This document shows, one piece after another, positions 34,101 through 42,966 of a stretch of 50,153 bases of DNA. This DNA is from Frankia gtarii (GTDB lineage Bacteria; Actinomycetota; Actinomycetes; Frankiales; Frankiaceae): contig NZ_JAMPTM010000016.1 of NCBI RefSeq assembly GCF_025403375.1, forward strand, positions 1 to 50,153. Direction: 5' to 3'. The notes beneath the pieces are model-generated. The model saw nothing but the letters and a program-made list of their open reading frames with translations. It had not been told where the DNA came from and made no database searches. Made by a program: the position numbers and the translations under genes. Numbering within the stretch: the stretch's first letter is position 1; each line of letters starts with the position of its first letter.

Positions 34101-35968
34101 CGGCGCGGCACGACCCGCTGAGCACGATCAAGGGACACACCCTGGCCGTGAAATCGGTGGCCTTCTCAGCCGACGGCCGGTTGCTCGCCACCGGCAGCGA
34201 TGACCGGACGGTCAGATTCTGGGACATCGCCGATCCCGCACACCCGCGTCCTGCCGGTGTGCTGCGCGGCGCCACCACCACGATCTACGGGTTGGCGTTC
34301 AGCCCGGTCGGCCGGCTGCTGGCCACCGGCGGCTTCGGCTCCCAGGTCCGGCTGTGGAACGTCGACGACCCGGCCGCGATCGCGCCGGGCGCCGCGCTGA
34401 CCGCGCACACCGGAGAGGTCCGTGCACTGGCTTTCAGCCCGGACGGCCGGCGGCTGCTCACCGGCGGCGACGACGGCCGGGCCCTGCTGTGGGACCTCAC
34501 CGATTCGGCCCGCCCGACCCTGACCGCCGGCCTGACCAGCCAGGTCGACTCCAGCGTGGTGCTCGACGACACCAACCGCGTCCGGGCGGTCGCCTATGCC
34601 CCGGACGGCCACACCGCGGTGGTGGGCAGCGACGACACCACCGCCCGGGTCTATGACGTCCGCGACCCCGCCCAGCCGAAGGTCATGCAGGTCATCGACA
34701 CCACCAAGCCCGTCGAGGCGGTCGCGGTGAGCTCACTGGACGATCTTGTGGCGGTCGCTTCGACCAGTTCGGTCAGCGTCTACGACCCGGCCCGGCACTC
34801 CGATGCCATCGCCTCGTTGGCGCACGGCTCGAAGCCGTGGAGCCTGGCGTTCAGCCCCGACGGCCGGACCCTGGCCTCGGGCGCGGACGACGGTGCGCTG
34901 CGGCTGTGGGACGTCCCGGGGGCGGCGCTCGTCGGCCATCGCAAGTTCCTCTGGTCCGTCGCCGTCCATCCGGACAGCAGACTGGTGGCCACCGGCGACT
35001 ACGGCCAGACGGTGCGGCTGTGGGACGTCGGTGACCGGGACCGTCCGGTTCCCACCGCCGAGCTGACCGGATTCAACGGGCCGGTGGACGCGGTCGGGTT
35101 CACCCCCGACGGCCGGACCCTGATCACGACGACCACGAACGACTCGCCGGACTTCGCGGCCGAGATGTCGTTCTGGTCGTTGGCCGATCGCCGCAAGCCC
35201 CGCCTGCTCAGCACGGTGCATCCCGGCATCGGCGGCCTGAGCTCGCTCTCGGTCAGCCCCGACGGACGCCTGCTCGCGCTGGCCGGCACCGAACCCGTGC
35301 TGTCCCTGTACGACATCTCCGATCCGGCCCGGCCCCGCCAGACGGCCCGCACGACCGGGCACCGCTACGACATCACCGCGGTCCAGTTCAGCCCCGATGG
35401 GCGGACCCTAGCCTCGGGCAGCAGCGATCGCACCATCCGGCTGTGGGACGTCCGCGACCCGAACCGGCCAACCACCGTGGCCACCCTGACCGGGCTTTCG
35501 ACGGCCCTGATCACCCTGGCCTTCTCCCCCGACGGCCGGACGCTCGCGGCGGGCAGCTACACGCCCCAGATCAACCTGTGGGACGTCTCCGACCGGGCCC
35601 GTCCCCGAGCCCTGCCGGCCATCAGCGGGCTGGGCATCGGGGTGAACTCGATCGACTTCCAGCCGAGGACCGCGCTGATGGCTGCCGGCGTGGGCGATGG
35701 AACCGTTCGGATGTGGGACCTGTCCGATCCCTCGAACCCGAAACCGCGAGCGACCCTGAACGGCCGGTACAACAGCTTCGCCGAGATCGCGTTCAGCCCG
35801 GACGGTAGCTTCCTGGCCGGGGCGCCTTACCAGGTCACCGGGTTCATCTGGCCGCTCGACGCGGACGCCGTCATCGATCGCATCTGCCGGACCGCCGGCG
35901 ATCGGCTGACCCGCGAAGAATGGAAGCAGCACCTGCCGGGGCTCACCTATGATCCACCCTGTACCTGA
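31193..35968 (+). CDS. Pseudo-caspase - nSTAND1 NTPase - 14-blade WD40 protein
   Basis: A 1591-residue giant. Residues 15-290 follow the actinobacterial caspase-like (C14) pattern: ARVLLIGTPTVSEGSAVEAA, GLRTLWNPATPMDVGAALAEA, ALVVYYAG, then RILLLDG. The catalytic His position (YYAGHG in relatives) reads YYAGPV (Pro92), and the CC-SG segment reads GITT (161-164), so both catalytic residues are lost. A Gly/Ser/Pro linker leads to an nSTAND1 NTPase: SPYPGLSSFDADSRLVFFGRE, Walker A GASGSGKS at 401-408, Walker B IVIVVDQFEETF. A membrane helix lies near 842-864. Fourteen WD40 blades, enough for two seven-blade propellers, run from about 931 to 1560 (for example LASGSSDRTIRLWDV), ending EEWKQHLPGLTYDPPC. 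Coupled to the kinase gene 20 bases downstream. Confidence 0.88.
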   Translation: MSAAEASRSAAAWLLTAPGARVLLIGTPTVSEGSAVEAAVTGLSRLFQQRCGLPTEGLRTLWNPATPMDVGAALAEATEQADNALVVYYAGPVFIDATGTAQLATAASTTTITASTGTGTGTTMAAPVQSGGLAYTTVGLPTLVATLAASRAPTRILLLDGITTRLIPQAGSNRPVPSQHAAAGSDPVLIPISLDGLPPQAADVEILACSADGPALALWTELESLIVNGDPDGPSPLSVGHVARRIVQRRAARSGSGSGSVQHHPVPGSDTAILTFNSAHTPPLVEREPARTTVLTDGPGPVFTPSILPAPPTGSAAPAGDRAVRIGSGGAAGSGGAAGGAPWNQPEDQPATDALPSPYPGLSSFDADSRLVFFGRERAIADALARLEGRLAGAGPLVLVGASGSGKSSLVRAGVLPALAAGAVPGSRSWPQILMAPGEHPAETLARQVARAAGLPVLGPAHLDVLARPDSFPAALREILALRPSAAATPARIVIVVDQFEETFTLCADKAERTAFIRALVAASSTDGHSTPPAVVVLGVRADFYGWCAAHPELVDALATGQVVVGPMTSAEVRDAITRPARAAGVDVEPGLVDLMVHDIGAAENDVVADPGSLPLLAHALRATWDARSGADMTVSDYLRVGGVHGAIAQTAEETYGALDAAGQDVARQLVLRLVRFGEGTEDTRRRVRRDDLLSGLDPSPTDSPADGPADSPAARAADGRAGGAAGVLGALVDARLVSVDADDVQLSHEALLRSWPRLRDWIDVDRAGAVTRQQIIDSATSWDERGRDSSYLFTGSRLAAIREWAQTRDHRSELGGTGQDFLAASFAAEKAGQRTEARRSRRLRQLVAALTVLFLFASAAMAFAFAQRSHIADQRDEARSRQIGIQSSVLASTDPLVAAQLAAVAYRLAPTAEARGSLLGTFSNGHGFATRHLGGHTRPIGAVAYSRDGRLVATASDDWTVALWAADQPARHDPLSTIKGHTLAVKSVAFSADGRLLATGSDDRTVRFWDIADPAHPRPAGVLRGATTTIYGLAFSPVGRLLATGGFGSQVRLWNVDDPAAIAPGAALTAHTGEVRALAFSPDGRRLLTGGDDGRALLWDLTDSARPTLTAGLTSQVDSSVVLDDTNRVRAVAYAPDGHTAVVGSDDTTARVYDVRDPAQPKVMQVIDTTKPVEAVAVSSLDDLVAVASTSSVSVYDPARHSDAIASLAHGSKPWSLAFSPDGRTLASGADDGALRLWDVPGAALVGHRKFLWSVAVHPDSRLVATGDYGQTVRLWDVGDRDRPVPTAELTGFNGPVDAVGFTPDGRTLITTTTNDSPDFAAEMSFWSLADRRKPRLLSTVHPGIGGLSSLSVSPDGRLLALAGTEPVLSLYDISDPARPRQTARTTGHRYDITAVQFSPDGRTLASGSSDRTIRLWDVRDPNRPTTVATLTGLSTALITLAFSPDGRTLAAGSYTPQINLWDVSDRARPRALPAISGLGIGVNSIDFQPRTALMAAGVGDGTVRMWDLSDPSNPKPRATLNGRYNSFAEIAFSPDGSFLAGAPYQVTGFIWPLDADAVIDRICRTAGDRLTREEWKQHLPGLTYDPPCT

Positions 35969-35988
35969 GAGGTCGGGGGCCGACGCGG

Positions 35989-38304
35989 TTGATCATCGAT
36001 CGTGAGCTGATTGCGAACGCACTGTCCGCGTACGAGATCGGCCCCATCCTCGGGCGCGGCGGCTACGGCCTGGTCCTCGCCGGCCGGCACCGCCGCCTCG
36101 AACGAGACGTCGCGATCAAGGTCCTGACGGCGGGCGCCGACCCGCCCCCCGGCCGCGGGACCGACCGCTTCCAGGACGAGGCCCGGGTGCTCGCCGGCCT
36201 CGACCATCCCCACGTGGTCCGGGTCTACGACTACGTCGAGGCCGACGAGCTCTGCCTGCTCGTGATGGAACGGCTGCCCGGCGGCAGCATGCGGGCCCGG
36301 GCCGCCGACGGCCTGACCCTCGACGCGGTCTGCGCCGCCGGGCTCGCCGCCGCCGCCGCCCTGGAGTGCGCCCACGCGGGCGAGATCCTGCACCGTGACG
36401 TCAAACCGGACAACATGCTGTTCGCCTCCGACGGCCTGCTGAAGGTCACCGACTTCGGCATCGCCAAACTCATGCGGGACTCGGCCGCGATGGCCAGCAC
36501 CCTCGTCGGCACCCCCGTCTACATGGCACCCGAGCAGATCGACGGACGGCCCCTCGGTCCGGGCTGCGACCTCTACGCCCTGGGCATCGTCCTGTACGAA
36601 CTGATGAGCGGACGGCCGCCGTTCCCGCGCAGCATGCCGGTGCTGGAGCTGATGAACCATCACCTGGCGGTGACGCCGGCGCCCCTGACGACCGTCCCCC
36701 CGGCCCTGGCCGCCGTCGTCGAGCGGGTCCTGCGCAAGGACCCCGGCGCCCGACCGCACTCCGCCCGCGCCTTCGCCCTGGAACTGGCGACCGCGGCGGC
36801 ACGCACCCTCGGTCCGGCCTGGCTGTCGAGGGCCCCGATCCCCCTGCGCCTCGACGACGAGATCCGCGACGCCGCCCGCGGTGCCAGCCCCGCCGCCTGG
36901 CCCGCGCTCGCACCCGCACCCGCACCCGCACCCCCGCAGCCGCAGCCGCAGCCGCAGCCGCAGCCGCAGCCGCAGCCGCAGCCGCCAGGGTCGCAGCTGC
37001 AGCCGCTCGGGCCAGGGTCGCATCCGACTGGGTTTCCGCCCGAGTTCGCCCCTCCCCCGAGCGGACCCCGCGGGCCGGCGGATGTCGACGCAGGCGCAGG
37101 CGCGGACGCGGACGCGGAGACGGAGATGGAGACGGTCGTCGAACGGCCTGGGTCACGGGCCGTCGCCGAACCGTCGGGTTCCGGTGACGGCGAGGCCCCG
37201 CGGTGGCGTGGGCGGCCAAGCATCCGGCTAGCCCGGCGCGGTGGTCGACGGGCCGCTCGGCCAGAGACCCCGGTCCCGTCCGCGACCCCCACCGCGCCGG
37301 AAGCCCCGGCGGACGAACGACGGTTCCCGATCTCCGCCGAGTACGCCTATGGCCTGGCCGTGGCCTGCGACGGCACGCTCTACGTCTCGCAGCGACGACG
37401 CAACCGGGTGATCGCCATCGCCCCGGGCGGCGCGGTCATCCACGTCGCCGGCTCCGGCAAGAGCGGCGGGCGCGGCGACGGCGGCCCGGCGACCGAGGCC
37501 GAGCTGGACGCTCCCTGCGGACTCGCCGTGGCCCCCGACGGCTCCGTCCTCATCGCGGACAGTTTCAACAACCGGATTCGCCGAGTCGACGTGGCCGGTC
37601 GCATCACCACCGTCGCCGGCCTCGCCACCGGCTCTGTCACCAGCGCGGCAACGGGTCCGACCCCCGGCCCGACGTCCGGTTCAGCCGCCGGTTCGGCCGC
37701 CGGTTCGGCCAACCGCTCCGGGTTCGGCCCCGGGCCGACGGTGGCGCTCAACCGGCCGCACTCCGTCTGCGTCGATCCCACCGGGCTGGTCTACCTCGCG
37801 GACACGGGCAACCACCGGATCCTGATCGTCGATCCCGACGGGTGGGTCCACCCGTTCGCCGGAATCGGGCTGCCCGGCCGGTCGGGTGACGGCGGTCCCG
37901 CCCGGTTCGCCCAGCTGCGGCGCCCCCACGATGTCGTCCGCGCGGCCGACGGCCGCGTCTACGTGGCGGACACCGACAACCGCTGCATCCGGATGATCTC
38001 GCCCGACGCGACCGTCAGCACCGTCGCGGGCGTGTTCTACGGCGGCGCCCGCGACGGCGTGGTGCCCGCGCACCAGGCGGACATCGGCCGCCCCCGCATG
38101 CTCGCGACGACCGCCGACGGCTCCCTGCTCACTGTCGATCCCGACGGCGCGAACGTCCGGCTCATGACGGCCGACCACCTGGTCCACCCGCTCACCCACC
38201 AGGCGGAGCAGCCCTCGGACATCGCCGTCGGCCCACACGGCGCCATCTATCTCACCGACGCGGCCCGCCACCGCATCGACCTCCTGCGCCCGCCGACCGG
38301 CTGA
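35989..38304 (+). CDS. Ser/Thr protein kinase with C-terminal NHL propeller
   Basis: A 771-residue Hanks-type kinase. Kinase core: glycine loop [16 protein letters not shown] lysine, catalytic loop HRDVKPDN (His135, Asp137), DFG in VTDFGIAK, activation end [10 protein letters not shown], and [13 protein letters not shown] disordered Pro-rich linker with (Gln-Pro)8 spans about 300-440. Then come NHL repeats ([98 protein letters not shown]). No membrane helix is seen, unlike PknD-type kinases, so it is probably cytosolic. TTG 35989 follows GAGAGGTCGGGGG. It lies 20 bases behind the pseudo-caspase gene and likely phosphorylates or is recruited by it (inference). Confidence 0.92.
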   Translation: MIIDRELIANALSAYEIGPILGRGGYGLVLAGRHRRLERDVAIKVLTAGADPPPGRGTDRFQDEARVLAGLDHPHVVRVYDYVEADELCLLVMERLPGGSMRARAADGLTLDAVCAAGLAAAAALECAHAGEILHRDVKPDNMLFASDGLLKVTDFGIAKLMRDSAAMASTLVGTPVYMAPEQIDGRPLGPGCDLYALGIVLYELMSGRPPFPRSMPVLELMNHHLAVTPAPLTTVPPALAAVVERVLRKDPGARPHSARAFALELATAAARTLGPAWLSRAPIPLRLDDEIRDAARGASPAAWPALAPAPAPAPPQPQPQPQPQPQPQPQPPGSQLQPLGPGSHPTGFPPEFAPPPSGPRGPADVDAGAGADADAETEMETVVERPGSRAVAEPSGSGDGEAPRWRGRPSIRLARRGGRRAARPETPVPSATPTAPEAPADERRFPISAEYAYGLAVACDGTLYVSQRRRNRVIAIAPGGAVIHVAGSGKSGGRGDGGPATEAELDAPCGLAVAPDGSVLIADSFNNRIRRVDVAGRITTVAGLATGSVTSAATGPTPGPTSGSAAGSAAGSANRSGFGPGPTVALNRPHSVCVDPTGLVYLADTGNHRILIVDPDGWVHPFAGIGLPGRSGDGGPARFAQLRRPHDVVRAADGRVYVADTDNRCIRMISPDATVSTVAGVFYGGARDGVVPAHQADIGRPRMLATTADGSLLTVDPDGANVRLMTADHLVHPLTHQAEQPSDIAVGPHGAIYLTDAARHRIDLLRPPTG
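36910..36984. repeat. Hexanucleotide repeats in the kinase linker
   Basis: (GCACCC)4 near 36910-36933, then (CAGCCG)8 at 36937-36984, encoding Ala-Pro and Gln-Pro dipeptides. The six-base period allows length change without frame loss. Confidence 0.9.
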
Positions 38305-38391
38305 CCCTCCGGACGCCCCGACACGCCGTCCCCGTCGACGGATGACCGGCCGGGCAGGGCCGTCGCTCAGAACGTGTCGCGTTCCGGTTGC

Positions 38392-38806
38392 CGGCGTGCA
38401 GCCGCCATCGCCACGCCCGCCGGCCCTGCGGGTCGTGCAGGCCAGCGCCGCCGGCGAACGTGAAACCCTGGAAGCATTCCTCGTGGAAGAGAACTGGTTT
38501 CACCCGCTGCCCGACGACAGCCCCGACGCGCCGTCGGCCGGCGAGCTGGAACGGGACGACGACCCGGTCCCCCGCCTTCAGACTGGTGACCTCGGGCCCG
38601 ACCTCCTCGACGATCCCCATCGGCTCGTGCCCGAGGATGTCGCCCTCGCGCATGAACGCCCCGAGGACCTCGTACAGGTGAAGGTCGGATCCGCAGATGT
38701 TCGTGGTCGTGATCCGGACGATCGCGTCCGTCGGTTCCTCGATCCTGGGATCGGGCACGTCCTGCACCCGGACGTCCCGCCTGCCGTGCCAGGTAGCCGC
38801 CTTCAT
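38392..38806 (-). pseudogene. Zinc alcohol/formaldehyde dehydrogenase, N-terminal remnant
   Basis: ATG 38806 opens a typical zinc-dependent dehydrogenase: [20 protein letters not shown], catalytic-zinc [22 protein letters not shown] and [10 protein letters not shown]. After residue 88 similarity stops; the structural-zinc cysteines, the Rossmann domain and the rest (family length about 380) are missing. The remaining reading frame to 38252 runs into the kinase 3' end and has no family features. Related to glutathione-independent formaldehyde dehydrogenases. Confidence 0.75.
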
Positions 38807-39282
38807 CGCCCCACCTCCACCGCGCGGACCGCTCTGCCGCCCGGTGTCCGGGAGCCCGCCGGGTAAACGAGCCCGGCCGTCGGGGCGGCCGAGCCCACGG
38901 CGGTGGGCTCGCCACGATCCGGGTCACTCGGGCCTGGGAACCGGCGCCGACGACGCTCCCTCGGCGCTGCCGGCCTACCGGTGCGCAGCGGCGCCGGTCG
39001 CCCGGGGCTCAGGTCTCGGGCGCGTCCACGATGTCGCCCGGGTCGTCCGCCCGGTCCTCGCGCAGCGCCTCGATCCCCGCCCGGCGCAGGGAGAGCAGCG
39101 CGTCGGCCGGCGCGACAACAAGATTCCACCGATGGGGATACACCGCCGGCCGCGGGGCAACACCGCAAAATGACCGTATGCGGTATCCACTCGCCACATA
39201 AGAAGATCTCACCGGGCGGCCTACCCGACGCCGTCACAAAGGCGGAGCAGGCCGGATCCGGCGAAAGCTGAGGCGGGCGACG
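38807..39282. other. Intergenic region before the GH13 gene
   Basis: About 475 bases. An open frame on the minus strand (39212 down to 39009, ending ADDPGDIVDAPET) has a natural-looking acidic end but no family match I know. AT-richer sequence around 39120-39200 is the probable promoter of the GH13 gene. Confidence 0.45.
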
Positions 39283-40956
39283 ATGCGACTGAGCCGAACC
39301 GCCGACCTGTGGTGGAAGAACGCCGTCATCTACTGCCTGGACGTGGAGACCTTCGCCGACGGCAACGGCGACGGCTGCGGCGACTTCCGCGGCCTCGCCC
39401 AGCGGATCGACTATCTGCACGAACTCGGGGTCACCTGCATCTGGCTGATGCCCTTCTACCCGTCGCCCGACCGTGACGACGGCTACGACATCACCGACTT
39501 CTACGGCGTCGACCCCCGGCTGGGCACCCACGGCGACCTGGTGGAGTTCCTCCTGGTGGCCCGCGACCGGGGCATCCGGGTGATCGCCGACCTGGTCGTC
39601 AACCACACCTCCGACCAGCACCCCTGGTTCGTCAGCGCCCGCGGCAGCCGGGATTCGCCGTACCGGGGCTACTACGTCTGGCGGGACGAGCCCCCGGCCG
39701 ACGGCCCGTCCGACGTCGTCTTCCCCGACCAGGAGGACAGCGTCTGGCAGTACGACGACGCCGCCGGCCAGTACTACCTGCACCGTTTCTACAAGCATCA
39801 GCCCGACCTGGACGTGGCGAACCCCGCGGTCCGCGACGAGATCGCGCGGATCATGGGCTTCTGGATCGAGCTCGGCCTATCCGGTTTCCGGGTGGACGCG
39901 GTGCCGTTCCTGCTGGAGACCGACGGCGCCGCGGACGCCGAGGCGTTGCCCGACCCGCACGAGTACCTGCGCGACCTGCGCGCGTTCGTCTCCCGCCGCA
40001 ACGGGGAGGTGATCCTGCTCGGCGAGGTCAACCTGCCCTACGACGACACCCGCCGGTTCTTCGGGGACGAGGACGGCGACGAGCTCACGATGTGCTTCGA
40101 CTTCCCCGGCATGCAGCAGCTCTACCTGGCACTGGCCCGCCACGACGCGACGCCGCTGCTCGAGACGCTGCGCGCCCGGCCGCCCGCGCCGAAGGACGGT
40201 CACTGGGCGACCTTCGTCCGCAACCACGACGAGCTCACCCTCGACAAACTCGACGACGACGAACGTCAGGAGGTGTTCGCCGCCTTCGGCCCGCGCGAGG
40301 ACATGCAGCTCTACGGCCGGGGTCTGCGCCGGCGCCTGCCCCCGATGCTCGACGGCGACCCCGCCCGCATCCGCATGGTCTACAGCCTGCTGTTCGCCCT
40401 GCCCGGCACGCCGACGCTGTTCTACGGCGAGGAGATCGGGATGGGTGAGAACCTCGACATCCCCGGCCGCGAGGCGGTCCGGGTCCCCATGCAGTGGTCC
40501 GACGGCCCGAACGGCGGCTTCTCGACCGTGGACCCGGACGTGGACGCGGACCGCCTGCCCGCTCCCGTCGTCCGGGGCGAGTACGGCCCGGCGAAGGTCA
40601 ACGTGGCGGCGCAGCGCCACGATCCCACCTCGCTGTTCTCCTGGGTGGCCGCGCTGGTGCGCCGCTACCGGCAGTGCCCCGAGCTCGCCTGGGGTGCCGG
40701 CGCCACCCTCGACCACGACACCGCGTCCGTGCTGGCGCACTGGACGGAGCACGACGGGCGGGCCGTGCTCACCCTGCACAACTTCGCCGACTCGCCGACG
40801 AGCGTCACCCTCCCGCTGAAAGATGTCGACCCGGGCACCCGGCTCGTCGAGCTGCTCGGCGAGCAGGCCGGCACCGTCCGGACCGTGGACGACGACGGAT
40901 CCCTGCGCCTGGACCTCGACGCCTACGCCGCCCACTGGCTGCGCACCGAAGACTGA
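39283..40956 (+). CDS. GH13 alpha-amylase family, trehalose synthase-like
   Basis: A 557-residue (beta/alpha)8-barrel glycosidase. Conserved GH13 regions are complete: DLVVNHTSDQHPWF; GFRVDAVPFL with nucleophile Asp205; ILLGEVNLP with acid/base Glu248; FVRNHDELTL with Asp316. The N-terminal WWKNAVIYCLDVETFADGNGDGCGDFRGL and the GYDITDFYGVDPRLGT segment resemble trehalose synthase (maltose alpha-D-glucosyltransferase). FYGEEIGMGENL and the C-terminal beta domain close it. It probably interconverts maltose and trehalose or hydrolyses alpha-glucosides in the cytoplasm; it lacks a maltokinase fusion. ATG 39283 has a GAGGCGGGCG stretch just before it. A 30-base perfect palindrome follows its stop. 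Confidence 0.88.
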   Translation: MRLSRTADLWWKNAVIYCLDVETFADGNGDGCGDFRGLAQRIDYLHELGVTCIWLMPFYPSPDRDDGYDITDFYGVDPRLGTHGDLVEFLLVARDRGIRVIADLVVNHTSDQHPWFVSARGSRDSPYRGYYVWRDEPPADGPSDVVFPDQEDSVWQYDDAAGQYYLHRFYKHQPDLDVANPAVRDEIARIMGFWIELGLSGFRVDAVPFLLETDGAADAEALPDPHEYLRDLRAFVSRRNGEVILLGEVNLPYDDTRRFFGDEDGDELTMCFDFPGMQQLYLALARHDATPLLETLRARPPAPKDGHWATFVRNHDELTLDKLDDDERQEVFAAFGPREDMQLYGRGLRRRLPPMLDGDPARIRMVYSLLFALPGTPTLFYGEEIGMGENLDIPGREAVRVPMQWSDGPNGGFSTVDPDVDADRLPAPVVRGEYGPAKVNVAAQRHDPTSLFSWVAALVRRYRQCPELAWGAGATLDHDTASVLAHWTEHDGRAVLTLHNFADSPTSVTLPLKDVDPGTRLVELLGEQAGTVRTVDDDGSLRLDLDAYAAHWLRTED

Positions 40957-40967
40957 GCGCCGCTTCC

Positions 40968-40997
40968 GCCCGGTCCGCGGCCGGCCGCGGACCGGGC
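40968..40997. repeat. 30-base perfect palindrome
   Basis: Fully symmetric and spacer-free, with half-site GCCCGGTCCGCGGCC. It lies in the 48-base gap between the GH13 stop (40956) and the hydrolase ATG (41005). RNA would need a few unpaired bases to fold; it could attenuate transcription or block the ribosome site, or bind a regulator. Confidence 0.85.
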
Positions 40998-41004
40998 CGC
41001 GGCG

Positions 41005-41922
41005 ATGACCCTGGTCTTCGTCCACGGCTTCTGCATGACCGCGGACGCCTGGCACTTCCAGCGCCAGGATCTGGCCGATCTGGGGCGCACGGTCAGCTAC
41101 GACCAGCGCGCGCACGGCCGGTCCGGCCCGTCCGACGTCGAGCACTGCACCATCGCCCAGCTCGCCGACGACCTGCACCGGGTCCTCGACGACCGGGCGC
41201 CGACCGGTCCGGTCGTGCTCATCGGCCACTCGATGGGCGGGATGACCGTCCTCGGGTTGGCCGAGACGCACCCGGAGCTGTTCGGCGACCGGATCATCGC
41301 CGTGGCCCTGCTGTCCACGAGCGCGGGCGAACTGACCCGCCTGGCGTTCGGGCTGCCGGCCGGTATCACCGCGGCGGCGCGGCGCGTCCTGCCCGGGGTG
41401 GCCGTCGGGATGCAGCACGCCCCGTCGCTGCTGGAACGGATCCGATGGCGGGGCAGCAGCGTGTCACGTGCGCTGACTCGCCGGGTCGGGTTCGGCTCGA
41501 CCCGGGTGCCGGAGCCGGTGGTCCACTCCCTGGAGGAGATGATCGCAAGCACCCCGATTCCCGTGGTCGGCGCCTTCCTGCCCACCCTGCTCGACCACGA
41601 TCGGCTGGCCGCCGCCGGCGCGCTGCGCGACATCCCCACCCTGCTGCTCGTCGGCGACGCCGACGTCATGACCCCGCTGGAACACAGCCGCACGCTGGCC
41701 AAGGCCCTGCCCCAGGCCGAACTCTGGGTCGAGAAGGGCGCCGGCCACGCCGTCATCCTGGAACGCCCGCACCAGGTCAGCGCCCGCATCCGCGAGCTGG
41801 TGGCCCGCGCCCGACCAGCCCGGCGGGCATATCGGCCCCACCCGAAACTGACGCTGCGCACCCCCAAGGTCACACGAACAAGCAAGCGCGCCCAGGCTCA
41901 CCGTGCCTCTACACGTCGGTGA
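41005..41922 (+). CDS. Alpha/beta hydrolase
   Basis: A 305-residue esterase/lipase-like hydrolase. The oxyanion region is LVFVHGFCMTADAWHFQ, the nucleophile Ser76 is in LIGHSMGGM, the acid is Asp218 or Asp220 in LLVGDADVMTP, and the base is His248 in GAGHAVILE. The substrate is unknown. The last 45 residues are basic and probably disordered (RRAYRPHPKLTLRTPKV). ATG 41005 has no visible ribosome site and sits eight bases after a 30-base palindrome, so expression may depend on the upstream GH13 gene or on structure at that palindrome. Confidence 0.9.
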   Translation: MTLVFVHGFCMTADAWHFQRQDLADLGRTVSYDQRAHGRSGPSDVEHCTIAQLADDLHRVLDDRAPTGPVVLIGHSMGGMTVLGLAETHPELFGDRIIAVALLSTSAGELTRLAFGLPAGITAAARRVLPGVAVGMQHAPSLLERIRWRGSSVSRALTRRVGFGSTRVPEPVVHSLEEMIASTPIPVVGAFLPTLLDHDRLAAAGALRDIPTLLLVGDADVMTPLEHSRTLAKALPQAELWVEKGAGHAVILERPHQVSARIRELVARARPARRAYRPHPKLTLRTPKVTRTSKRAQAHRASTRR

Positions 41923-42507
41923 TGCCGGTGATGCCGGCCCGCCGCCTCCAGCAGGGTGAGTGAGACCAGACCTGAGACCGCAAGATCGTGACCTGGTCCG
42001 CGCCGTCGGGCAAGGTCACGACGAACATCCCGCCCAGGAGTCAAGATCCCTTGCGGAGGATGAGAGATTCGAACTCCCCCGACGGCCGAGTGGCCGCGAG
42101 TGCGAGTAAGCGAAAGTAATTGCAACGTAAAGGGTTTCGCGTCGCGGACGGGTGCGGACGATGGCCGTCGAGGGGCTGAAAGTGGGCCGGGTGTCCGCAC
42201 CATGTCCGCACCGGGCGTTCCCTCGTCGGCGGGACGCTCCGTGACCTGGCCCGGTTCGAGCCACACGGCGGGATGGATGTTGTCTGGGCTGGCACGTCGC
42301 GGGTCGGCCGCCAGGCCGGAGGAGCCACGGCGGCCACGATGGTGGAGGCGACGACAGCACGCTCTGGCGCTCGCTACGCAGGCCGTAGGCATGGCCGGAT
42401 GACGACTCACCCACAGCGCTTGCGAATATTGCGTCTGCTGCGGATGATGCGGTTGGAGCCCTGAGCACTAGCGGACGGGGCTGCGAATGTCGATGGAGGT
42501 GGCGGAG
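41923..42507. other. Region with tRNA remnant, boundary of the decayed mobile region
   Basis: About 585 bases without a supported gene. It holds the tRNA-Ser 3' remnant at 42054-42080 and, next to it, unusual AT-rich sequence (42100-42135). Composition changes here compared with the left flank. Confidence 0.55.
42054..42080 (-). other. tRNA-Ser 3'-end remnant, candidate attachment site
   Basis: On the minus strand it reads a T-arm GGGAGTTCGAATCTCTC followed by ATCCTCC and a discriminator G, as at the 3' end of a serine tRNA with acceptor GGAGGAT. No anticodon or D-arm precedes it. Such 3' fragments are left where integrases recombine into tRNA genes. Confidence 0.7.
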
Positions 42508-42963
42508 ATGCCCGGCTCGGTTGACAACACCGCTAGGCGGGACCCAGGTGCGGAGCTTGCCCGGCGGGCAGCGCGCCGCATCGGCGAGTACCTCACGACG
42601 CACCCTGGCGTCGATCAGGACACAATTCAGGGCGAGCTGGCCGGTGCTGACGCCCTGGTTGTCCCGCGGGAAGCCACCGTCCTGCTCGCCAAGATCCTTT
42701 TGCTTCTGGCGCAGGGTGAGGGCGTCAACGTCATACCCGACTCTGCCGAGTTGACCACCCAGCAGGCAGCCGACTTCCTGAACGTGTCGCGACCCTACCT
42801 GATCAAGCTACTTGAGTCCGACAAGATCCCCTACCGTCTAGTCGGCACCCACCGGCGGATCAAGTTCCGTGACCTTCATGAGTACACAAGCCGCGACGAT
42901 CTGGAGCGGCGGCGCGCGGCCGATGATCTGACCGAGCTGACCCAGGAACTGGGGCTGTACTGA
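42508..42963 (+). CDS. Excisionase-type HTH antitoxin
   Basis: A DNA-binding protein of about 151 residues. The C-terminal half carries a MerR/excisionase-like helix-turn-helix: LTTQQAADFLNVSRPYLIKLLESDKIPYRLVGTHRRIKFRDL. The N-terminal half is helical (ARRAARRIGEYLTTHPGV). The PIN-domain gene begins three bases after its stop, so the pair looks like a toxin-antitoxin module with the antitoxin first. ATG 42508 has GGAGG eight bases upstream; ATG 42487 and 42493 are in-frame alternatives. It would bind its own promoter and neutralise the PIN protein. Confidence 0.8.
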   Translation: MPGSVDNTARRDPGAELARRAARRIGEYLTTHPGVDQDTIQGELAGADALVVPREATVLLAKILLLLAQGEGVNVIPDSAELTTQQAADFLNVSRPYLIKLLESDKIPYRLVGTHRRIKFRDLHEYTSRDDLERRRAADDLTELTQELGLY

Positions 42964-42966
42964 CCC

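Noticed and set aside
36910-36984. Regular repeats that could suggest a CRISPR array
   Set aside because: Contiguous hexanucleotides without spacers, in frame inside a kinase gene.
39009-39212. Minus-strand 67-codon frame with an acidic end (ADDPGDIVDAPET)
   Set aside because: It looks slightly protein-like but has no ribosome site or recognisable family; not enough to call a gene.
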